Origin: an uncultured Bacteroidota bacterium
GTDB lineage: Bacteria > Bacteroidota > Bacteroidia > B-17B0 > Aurantibacillaceae
Direction: 5' to 3'
Length of the DNA: 7,764 nt
Assembly (NCBI GenBank): GCA_903923915.1
Contig: CAIXZI010000569.1
Span: 1-7,764, forward strand
Of the stretch, positions 1-4,853 are shown in pieces. The translations under genes and the position numbers were made by a program. Below the pieces are notes generated by a model that was given only the letters and a program-made list of their open reading frames with translations, had not been told where the DNA came from and did not search any database. Position 1 is the stretch's first letter. Every line of letters begins with the position of its first letter.

Positions 1-367
1 AACAAGAAATTGCTTAGAAACAGAGTTAGAAATAAAATTTAATGCAGTGCCGGTTCCATTGCGCGCCAACATTGTGTTGCAAGTAAACGATACAAAAGGT
101 GAAGCCATCTATTATAAACGCATTACGCTTAATTGGCTAGCAGATAATTTAAGTGGGCAAACCAAGCGCGCCAAACTAACTACCCCTCCATTGCCTGAAA
201 ACACAGGCGATGTGGTTATTTATCTTTGGAATTACAAACTACAAGAACTTGACTTTACAATTAACGAATTAAAAGTTTTTAAACTAAAAGGTAAGGGGGT
301 TAACATTGAAATCCCAAAGTCTTTTTACGATTATATAGGAGAATCTACAAATAAACCATTATTATAA
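1..367 (+). CDS. C-terminal part of an unrecognised beta-rich protein (5' end outside window)
   Basis: The frame that ends at the TAA at 365-367 is open to the left edge (first full codon at base 2), so this is the last 121 residues of a longer protein. An in-frame GTG at 47 is probably an internal valine, not a start. The segment is rich in alternating hydrophobic residues (ANIVLQV, EAIYYKRITLNW, DVVIYLWNYK, NELKVFKL), which suggests a beta-sandwich. The 'VVIYLWN...LDFTINELKVF' pattern resembles C-terminal beta-sandwich tails that I recall from Bacteroidetes membrane or surface proteins; this is from memory and not a family assignment. There is no transmembrane segment in the visible part. 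It lies 4 bases upstream of the M16 gene, so the two are very likely co-transcribed. Function unknown. Confidence 0.75.
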   Translation, partial: TRNCLETELEIKFNAVPVPLRANIVLQVNDTKGEAIYYKRITLNWLADNLSGQTKRAKLTTPPLPENTGDVVIYLWNYKLQELDFTINELKVFKLKGKGVNIEIPKSFYDYIGESTNKPLL

Positions 368-371
368 AAAT

Positions 372-1652
372 ATGTTAAACCGCAAACAAGCACCCCAGTT
401 TAAAACTATCGACAGCATTGCTATTCAGCATGCGCAGAATTTTACACTTAATAATGGCATACAAGTTTATACCATTGATGCGGGTAGTCAGGATTTAACG
501 CGTATAGAATTTATTTTTAAAGCAGGAATGTATTACCAGGATACGCCTTTAATTGCCTCAGCGGCAGGGGCTCTTATAGAAAACGGAACTGCAAAATATT
601 CTGCCAACCAAATTTCGGATAGCATCGATTTTTACGGCTCTTTTTTCGAAACATCTGTTAGTCAGGATTATGCTTCGCTGGCTTTATTTTCTTTAAACAA
701 ACACTTAGAAAGCACCTTGGTTTTTGTAGAAGAATTAATAAAAAACGCTACCTATCCACAAGAAGAAATTGACACCTATCTTATTAATAAAAAACAAAAA
801 TTTTTAGTTAACTCGCAAAAAGTTGATGTACTGGCACGCCGTATTTACAGCGAGTTATTGTTTGGTAAAACACATCCGTATGGTTTAGAAGTAAAAGCCG
901 AAGACCACGATAACACAAAACGCGACAGCATTGTAAACTTCTTTAAAACACATTATACACACAGCAATTGCACCATCATTGTTTCGGGTAAGTTGCCAGA
1001 AAATTTGCAAACGGTTTTAAACAATCATTTTGGTAAAGAAAAATGGGGCGTAGCTTCAAACATAGAAAAAGCTTACATGCCTGCGCAAACAACTACGCAA
1101 AATATTCATTATGTAGAAAAGCCAGATGCAGTGCAATCTGCTATCCGTATGGGAAGAAAATTATTTAACAAAACACATCCGGATTATTTTAATTTTCAGG
1201 TGTTAAATACCATTTTTGGCGGTTATTTTGGCTCTCGTTTAATGGCTAACATACGCGAGGATAAAGGTTATACTTATGGCATTGGTTCTGGCTTAGCTTC
1301 ATTGGCGCATGATGGTTATTTCTTTATCAGTACCGAAGTGGGTTCTGATGTTACTAAAGATGCCTTGAAAGAGATTTATAAAGAAATTGATGTTTTACAA
1401 AATGATTTGGTTTCTGCAGATGAATTAGAAACCGTAAAAAATTACATTTTAGGCCAATTTTTACGTTCGGTAGAAGGCCCTTTTTCGTTAGCCGATAAAT
1501 TTAAAGGCGTGTGGGAGTTTGGTCTGGATTATAGCTATTACGATAATTATTTTAATGCCGTAAAATCGGTAACATCTCAACAAATACGAGACTTAGCAGG
1601 CAAGTACCTTCAAAAAAAGGACGTTATTGAATTGGTGGTTGGAAAAAAATAA
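372..1652 (+). CDS. M16-family peptidase-like protein lacking the zinc site (non-catalytic subunit type)
   Basis: A 426-residue protein with the two-lobed M16B (mitochondrial processing peptidase-like) layout: N-terminal lobe about 20-215, C-terminal lobe about 240-425. The lobe-1 lead-in (ALIENGT) aligns with the family's 'EHMLFKGT' region, but where the HxxEH zinc motif should be the protein has Ser-Ala-Ala-Gly-Ala (63-67), so neither zinc histidine nor the catalytic Glu is present. The lobe-2 substrate-binding Arg/Tyr pair is intact: R295 and Y302 in REDKGYTY, with the usual seven-residue spacing. In known bacterial M16B heterodimers one chain carries HxxEH and the other the R/Y pair; this has the look of the second kind. 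The N-terminus (MLNRKQAPQF...) shows no signal peptide. The active partner is not adjacent in this window: the upstream neighbour, 4 bases away, is unrelated. The ATG at 372 is the natural start, since the upstream gene ends at 367. Confidence 0.9.
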   Translation: MLNRKQAPQFKTIDSIAIQHAQNFTLNNGIQVYTIDAGSQDLTRIEFIFKAGMYYQDTPLIASAAGALIENGTAKYSANQISDSIDFYGSFFETSVSQDYASLALFSLNKHLESTLVFVEELIKNATYPQEEIDTYLINKKQKFLVNSQKVDVLARRIYSELLFGKTHPYGLEVKAEDHDNTKRDSIVNFFKTHYTHSNCTIIVSGKLPENLQTVLNNHFGKEKWGVASNIEKAYMPAQTTTQNIHYVEKPDAVQSAIRMGRKLFNKTHPDYFNFQVLNTIFGGYFGSRLMANIREDKGYTYGIGSGLASLAHDGYFFISTEVGSDVTKDALKEIYKEIDVLQNDLVSADELETVKNYILGQFLRSVEGPFSLADKFKGVWEFGLDYSYYDNYFNAVKSVTSQQIRDLAGKYLQKKDVIELVVGKK

Positions 1653-1724
1653 TTCGTTTTTCACAATAAAATAAAATCAAGGGCGTTGTACAGTAAATGA
1701 ACTATAAAAAACTTAACCACGCCT

Positions 1725-1913
1725 ATGATCAAAACCTCTACGCTACCTCAAAAAACATCCTTAAAACCAAAAAAGACCAAAAGTCAAGAAGTAATTTCTG
1801 ACGATTTTGGCCCAAGTGATTTTACCATTCAGAATATTTTAAACTATTCTAAAGCACTACAGGTAATACACTTAGGCGAAAAAAGAGCCGCCATTTTTGG
1901 TGTGATGAATTAA
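1725..1913 (+). CDS. Small hypothetical protein (62 aa)
   Basis: The first 25 residues are Lys/Thr/Ser-rich and basic (MIKTSTLPQKTSLKPKKTK...), followed by a better-ordered part with 'SDFTIQNILNYSKALQV' (about 31-47) and a short hydrophobic end (AAIFGVMN). The ILNYSKAL-type segment resembles very small proteins I recall from Bacteroidetes genomes, usually unannotated; no function is known to me. There is no signal peptide, membrane helix or cysteine pair. The gene stands 72 bases after the M16 gene and is followed within 3 bases by a strong terminator, which supports a genuine transcribed unit. No Shine-Dalgarno and no convincing TAnnTTTG promoter lie directly upstream, so it may be read through from the M16 gene. 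Existence is likely but not certain. Confidence 0.6.
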   Translation: MIKTSTLPQKTSLKPKKTKSQEVISDDFGPSDFTIQNILNYSKALQVIHLGEKRAAIFGVMN

Positions 1914-1915
1914 AC

Positions 1916-1947
1916 AAAAAAGCCGTTCTGATTAGAGCGGCTTTTTT
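1916..1947. terminator. Bidirectional intrinsic terminator
   Basis: An A6 run (1916-1921) is followed by the arm GCCGTTCT (1922-1929), the loop GATT (1930-1933), the arm AGAGCGGC (1934-1941) and a T6 run (1942-1947). The stem has eight pairs with one G.T wobble and is extended by the A/T flanks. Because the A run reads as a T run on the other strand, it should stop both the + strand transcript of the small protein (ends 1913) and the - strand DUF1599 transcript (ends 2001). Confidence 0.9.
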
Positions 1948-1990
1948 ATTTAGCATGATTTATTATTCTATCTCTAAATACAATCATTAT

Positions 1991-2011
1991 AAAAGGCAAA
2001 TTAAGCCTTTT
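1991..2011 (-). terminator. Possible second hairpin terminator at the 3' end of the DUF1599 gene
   Basis: A perfect 7-base inverted repeat, AAAAGGC (1991-1997) and GCCTTTT (2005-2011), flanks a 7-base loop that contains the DUF1599 stop codon (2001-2003). On the - strand the second arm ends in TTTT but the following bases (ATAATG) are not a T run, and only three pairs are G-C, so it is a weak terminator at best. It could add to the stronger one at 1916-1947 or protect the 3' end. Confidence 0.4.
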
Positions 2012-2552
2012 GGCTTTGCTCACTTAACTTAATTAAAGCAAATACAGAATAATTAATCATATCCTGGTAGTTGGCATCAACGCCTTCAGATATAAGGGTT
2101 TTGCCGCCCATATCTTCAATTTGTTTTACGCGCAAAATTTTCATTAAAATCAAATCAGTTAACGAGCTAACACGCATATCGCGCCAAGCCTCGCCATAAT
2201 CATGGTTTTTGTTTTCCATTAAACTTTTGGTTTCGTGTATATGTTTTTCATATAAAGCCGTAACCTCATTGGCAGGCAATTCCATACGCGTATCATTAGT
2301 TAAATGATGCTGTATCAACGAGATAACACAGTAATTAATAATACCAATATATTCTGATGAAATATTTTCTTCTACTCTTTGTGTGCCTTTTTGCTCTATG
2401 CTGCGTATGCGTTGGGCTTTAATAAAAATTTGGTCGGTAAGCGATGAAGTGCGTAAAATGCGCCATGCCGTGCCATAATCGTGCATCTTCTTTAAAAAAA
2501 TATCTTTGCATTGTTTTACAACTAAATCGTATTGTTGTGATGTATTTGACAT
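2001..2552 (-). CDS. DUF1599 (nucleotide-modification-associated domain 1 family) protein, tandemly duplicated domain
   Basis: A 183-residue, mostly helical protein made of two copies of one domain, about residues 8-84 and 101-176, offset by 93. Each copy carries the same signatures: HDYGxAWR (24-31 and 117-124), SSLTDxI (36-42 and 129-135), RxxxIExxG (48-56 and 141-149), an ISE/ISSE acidic turn, and Y-x4/5-INYxVxxLI (68-80 and 162-174). I recognise this as DUF1599, which I recall being renamed nucleotide modification associated domain 1; its biochemical activity is not established to my knowledge. The repeated His, Asp and Glu residues could form a metal or nucleotide site, but that is inference. 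The ATG at 2552 is preferred; a TTG seven codons upstream would put the start inside folP and adds a non-repeat-like leader. It is head-to-head with folP with 9 bases between the start codons. There is no signal peptide, so it should be cytoplasmic. Confidence 0.87.
   Translation of the reverse strand: MSNTSQQYDLVVKQCKDIFLKKMHDYGTAWRILRTSSLTDQIFIKAQRIRSIEQKGTQRVEENISSEYIGIINYCVISLIQHHLTNDTRMELPANEVTALYEKHIHETKSLMENKNHDYGEAWRDMRVSSLTDLILMKILRVKQIEDMGGKTLISEGVDANYQDMINYSVFALIKLSEQSQKA
2541..2548 (+). promoter_or_regulatory. Weak candidate -7 element for folP
   Basis: TGTATTTG matches TAnnTTTG at every fixed position except the second base and lies 13 bases before the folP ATG. It is inside the first codons of the divergent DUF1599 gene. 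No TTG occurs at the usual 17-23 base spacing upstream, so the call is weak. Confidence 0.25.
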
Positions 2553-2561
2553 ATAAAGTAA

Positions 2562-3428
2562 ATGAACGCGCAAGGTACAAATTTTGATTCAGAATTTAAT
2601 TTACAAGCTAACGGAAAAACGCTAAGCCTTAAAAAACCTGTGGTAATGGGCATTTTAAACCTTACCCCCGATTCTTTTTACGATGGAGGCACTTTACTTT
2701 CTGAAAAGGAATTGTTGGTTAAAGCTGAAAAACACTTAAAAGAAGGTGCTGGTATTTTAGACATTGGAGCTGTTTCTACCAAACCCAATGCAGCTGAAGT
2801 TGGTGAGAATGTGGAGTTGGCGCGCTTATTACCAGCACTTAAATTATTAAGAAAAGAATTTCCAAACTTTTTTATTTCGGTAGATACCTATAGAAGTAAA
2901 GTAGCCATTGGCGCTGCTAATGAAGGAGCTGACATCATTAACGATATTTCGGGCGGAACCTTTGATACCCAAATGTTTGATGTTGTAGGTAAATTAAAGC
3001 TGCCTTATATATTAATGCATATACAAGGTACCCCGCAAACCATGCAGCAAAACCCACAATATAAAAATATGGTTACTGATGTGTTTGATTTTTTTACTCA
3101 ACAAATAAAACTCGCACAGCAAAGCGGAATAGAACAATTAATTTTAGATGTAGGTTTTGGTTTTGGTAAAAACCTCGAACATAATTATGAATTATTGGCT
3201 CAATTAAAAAAGTTTGAAGGACATAAATTTCCTTTACTGGCTGGGGTTTCTCGTAAATCTATGATAAACAAAGTGCTGCATACAAAACCGGAAAATGCCT
3301 TGAACGGTACAACCGTAATTAATACCATTGCTTTACTTAACGGTGCAAACATTTTGCGTGTACATGATGTTAAAGAGGCGATAGAGGCTATTCAGTTGGT
3401 GAATGAGTATTGTTTGAACCAATCTTAA
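2562..3428 (+). CDS. folP: Dihydropteroate synthase
   Basis: This enzyme condenses p-aminobenzoate with 6-hydroxymethyl-7,8-dihydropterin diphosphate to give dihydropteroate in cytoplasmic folate synthesis; it is the sulfonamide target. At 288 residues the TIM-barrel length is normal. Motifs in order: MGILNLTPDSF (29-39, loop 1), DIGAVSTKP (67-75, loop 2), SVDTYR (106-111), NDISGG (127-132), MHIQGTPQTM (152-161), LDVGFGFGK (195-203), AGVSRKS (227-233) and RVHDV (266-270). Loop 2 has Lys74 and Asn76 where the common form is STRPG, and Val197 replaces the usual Pro of DPGFGFGK; both are variations on otherwise complete motifs. The ATG at 2562 leaves about 28 residues before MGILN, somewhat longer than many homologues, but no later in-frame ATG precedes the core. 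It ends 2 bases before the convergent GldN-like gene. Confidence 0.96.
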   Translation: MNAQGTNFDSEFNLQANGKTLSLKKPVVMGILNLTPDSFYDGGTLLSEKELLVKAEKHLKEGAGILDIGAVSTKPNAAEVGENVELARLLPALKLLRKEFPNFFISVDTYRSKVAIGAANEGADIINDISGGTFDTQMFDVVGKLKLPYILMHIQGTPQTMQQNPQYKNMVTDVFDFFTQQIKLAQQSGIEQLILDVGFGFGKNLEHNYELLAQLKKFEGHKFPLLAGVSRKSMINKVLHTKPENALNGTTVINTIALLNGANILRVHDVKEAIEAIQLVNEYCLNQS

Positions 3429-3430
3429 AT

Positions 3431-4285
3431 TTATTTTGGAAAAAGGTCGTGGGAAGAATTATTTAAATTCTGCTTGCTTTTATTATTTTCTGTTTCTATC
3501 TCAGCTCCTTTAGAATTCTCGGGTTGATTTCTATCAAAAATATTGCTTTCCCTAAGTGATTTAGCGTTAAATACTTGATTATCAAACAAATCCGTATAAG
3601 TATATAAATTATCCGTGCCTATTGGATTAATTGTCTTGAAAGAAGCAAACAACTCTCTACATTCTTTATAATACACCCAGTATACCTGTACAATTTTTTG
3701 TTCTTTCTCACTATACATTAAAGGGGCAATACCAATTATTCTAACTTCATCTTTAGCCTTTTTCTTATTGAAATACCACTCTTCTTTTAATAAAAAACCT
3801 TTTACCGTTTCTTTATTAAGCGTAGTTGTTTTGATGCTTTTAATTATGGTATCGTTACTTGTTTTATCACTAAAAGCACCTTCTGAAACTGTATCTGTAG
3901 AGGTAATTAGTTGTTTAAATTCCTCAACAGAGTATATCTTATTTTTTAAAGAACCAAATTGTTCGTTTTTAAAACAAGCTATTTTTTGAGTAATAATGCC
4001 AAACTCAAGCACCTCTATTAAAGGAAAAATAGTGTCTCTTGGGCTTTTTGTATTTAATACTTTTTTATTGAAGAGGTCTGAAAAATCAATATAATTCCAT
4101 TGTCGTTTTGCCATAACTACTTCTGATTCATACAAGACATCCATTGTGCTGGGTTTTTTATAACACATTTTATAGATAGGTGTAAGTTTGTGGTTTTCTA
4201 CAATAAGATTTCCCATAATATCTCTATTTTGACCTTTAGCAGAGCCAAACAACAGGAACAACAAACAGAAAAACAAACGTTTCAT
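3431..4285 (-). CDS. GldN-family protein (T9SS / gliding motility component paralogue), orphan
   Basis: A 284-residue exported protein. Residues 1-18 form a signal peptide (MKRLFFCLLFLLFGSAKG, cleavage probably before Q19). The body matches the GldN/PorN pattern as I know it: VVMAKRQWNYIDFSDLFN (56-73; family form 'vlWsKrvWr.IDl.ek.N'), EVLEFGIITQKI (91-102), a spacer with EEF...TSTDTV (121-133), the core EEWYFNKKKAKDEVRIIGIAPL (168-189), WVYYKECRELFA (203-214) and the C-terminal FNAKSLRESNIFDR (239-252). A hydrophilic Asn/Lys/Glu/Ser tail follows (253-284). In the T9SS, GldN/PorN forms periplasmic rings with the lipoprotein GldK/PorK. gldN normally closes a gldKLMN operon; no gldK, gldL or gldM lies here, so this is probably a stand-alone paralogue. 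It has its own promoter match just upstream. It could serve a secretion accessory role; that is inference. Confidence 0.82.
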   Translation of the reverse strand: MKRLFFCLLFLLFGSAKGQNRDIMGNLIVENHKLTPIYKMCYKKPSTMDVLYESEVVMAKRQWNYIDFSDLFNKKVLNTKSPRDTIFPLIEVLEFGIITQKIACFKNEQFGSLKNKIYSVEEFKQLITSTDTVSEGAFSDKTSNDTIIKSIKTTTLNKETVKGFLLKEEWYFNKKKAKDEVRIIGIAPLMYSEKEQKIVQVYWVYYKECRELFASFKTINPIGTDNLYTYTDLFDNQVFNAKSLRESNIFDRNQPENSKGAEIETENNKSKQNLNNSSHDLFPK

Positions 4286-4290
4286 CTAAT

Positions 4291-4321
4291 CAAATATATA
4301 AAATAAAACACCTCAAACCAA
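4291..4321 (-). promoter_or_regulatory. Promoter for the GldN-like gene
   Basis: Read on the - strand: TTG (4321-4319), a 20-base spacer, then TATATTTG (4298-4291), a full match to the Bacteroidetes TAnnTTTG element at normal spacing. Only 5 bases separate the element from the ATG at 4285, so transcription would start at or within a base or two of the start codon. Confidence 0.65.
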
Positions 4322-4328
4322 CCCTTAT

Positions 4329-4356
4329 TATCCGTGCTAATCTGCGTAATCTGTGG
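4329..4356. repeat. Degenerate 9-base tandem repeat, likely an interspersed intergenic repeat
   Basis: Three near-9-base units run in tandem: ATCCGTGCT (4330-4338), AATCTGCGT (4339-4347), AATCTGTGG (4348-4356). TAATCTGCG and TAATCTGTG differ at one base; the first unit fits with a one-base slip. It is more GC-rich than the flanking AT-rich spacer. I recall similar AATCCGTG/AATCTGCG strings scattered between genes in Bacteroidetes genomes, but this window has only one copy. Confidence 0.5.
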
Positions 4357-4411
4357 CAAGGTGGTTAGTAAATTGTTATCATTCGGTTTAGCAATTAAGT
4401 TGCCTTTGTAT

Positions 4412-4419
4412 TATTTTTG
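4412..4419 (+). promoter_or_regulatory. Candidate -7 element for the MerR-type gene
   Basis: TATTTTTG is a full TAnnTTTG match located 6 bases before the ATG at 4426. No TTG lies at 17-23 bases upstream; TTTA at 4387-4390 (spacer 21) is the nearest approximation. If used, the transcript would begin at or next to the start codon. Confidence 0.45.
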
Positions 4420-4425
4420 AAATTA

Positions 4426-4758
4426 ATGGAAGAAGAAATTCCCGAAAAACTATTTTATACCATTACCGAAGTTGCCGAAATATTTAAGGTAAACGCCTCA
4501 CTTATTCGTTTTTGGGAAAAAGAGTTTGACTTTCTAAAACCCCGCAAAACAGCTAAAGGCAATCGCACCTATACCAAAAAAGACATTGAAAACATTAAGA
4601 TTGTGTATCATTTAGTTAAAGAAAAAGGTTTTACCCTGCAAGGCGCTAAAGAAAAGTTGAAGCAAAAACCTGCTCAGGAAATAAACAAAAACTTAGAGGC
4701 TATTGAAAGCCTTAACAAGTTAAAATCGTTTTTGCTGGAGTTAAAAAGTCAGCTTTAA
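4426..4758 (+). CDS. MerR-family transcriptional regulator (short, no effector domain)
   Basis: A 110-residue cytoplasmic DNA-binding protein. The winged helix-turn-helix is clear: YTITEVAEIFKVNASLIRFWEKEF (11-34) is the MerR helix-turn-helix, KPRKTAKGNRTY (38-49) is the wing, and KKDIENIKIVYHLVKEKGFTLQGAKEKL (51-78) forms the two following helices. Residues 84-110 form a Lys/Glu/Leu amphipathic helix suited to antiparallel dimerisation. There are no cysteines and no ligand domain, so metal sensing of the MerR/CueR kind is unlikely. This short form is common in Bacteroidetes; its targets are unknown to me. The ATG at 4426 is chosen over a TTG three codons upstream because the TTG overlaps the promoter element. 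It is divergent from the GldN-like gene and upstream of the E2 gene, whose promoter contains a dyad it might bind (inference). Confidence 0.9.
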   Translation: MEEEIPEKLFYTITEVAEIFKVNASLIRFWEKEFDFLKPRKTAKGNRTYTKKDIENIKIVYHLVKEKGFTLQGAKEKLKQKPAQEINKNLEAIESLNKLKSFLLELKSQL

Positions 4759-4798
4759 TTTTTTCACAAAAATTGCATTTTCCTTGCGTCAAAATCCC

Positions 4799-4828
4799 TT
4801 GCATATATACCTAAATACTGTATATTTG
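4799..4828 (+). promoter_or_regulatory. Promoter for the E2 gene
   Basis: TTG (4799-4801), a 19-base spacer and TATATTTG (4821-4828) form a near-ideal Bacteroidetes promoter. The start site should be about 4833-4836, giving a leader of about 20 bases that is A-rich (CAAAAAAGCAAAAATC before the ATG), typical for this phylum in place of a Shine-Dalgarno. Confidence 0.8.
4805..4825. promoter_or_regulatory. Candidate operator dyad in the E2 promoter
   Basis: ATATAC (4805-4810) and GTATAT (4820-4825) form a perfect 6-base inverted repeat with 9 bases between. The dyad fills the spacer between the -33 and -7 boxes and overlaps the -7 box. MerR-family proteins classically bind dyads in the promoter spacer, and a MerR-type gene ends 46 bases upstream of the dyad. 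The arms are AT-rich alternating bases, so chance is a real alternative. Confidence 0.35.
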
Positions 4829-4853
4829 CCCGTCTTACAAAAAAGCAAAAATC

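Noticed and set aside
47..367. Treating the GTG at 47 as a gene start
   Set aside because: The same frame is open to the left edge with plausible protein sequence, and no promoter or ribosome site precedes the GTG.
1653..1724. Promoter for the 62-residue gene
   Set aside because: No TAnnTTTG-type element found in this gap; the gene may be read from the M16 transcript.
1697..1801. A 34-codon + strand reading frame (MNYKKLNHAY...) overlapping the start of the 62-residue gene
   Set aside because: Short, low-complexity Lys/Asn composition, out of frame with the better-formed gene at 1725-1913 and with no supporting signal.
2553..2573. Extended start for the DUF1599 protein at a TTG (seven more residues)
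   Set aside because: It overlaps folP coding sequence, uses a rare start, and the ATG at 2552 fits the domain start.
3768..3989. A + strand frame of 73 residues with a hydrophobic segment resembling a membrane protein
   Set aside because: Lies wholly inside the GldN-like gene on the other strand, whose motifs and signal peptide are convincing.
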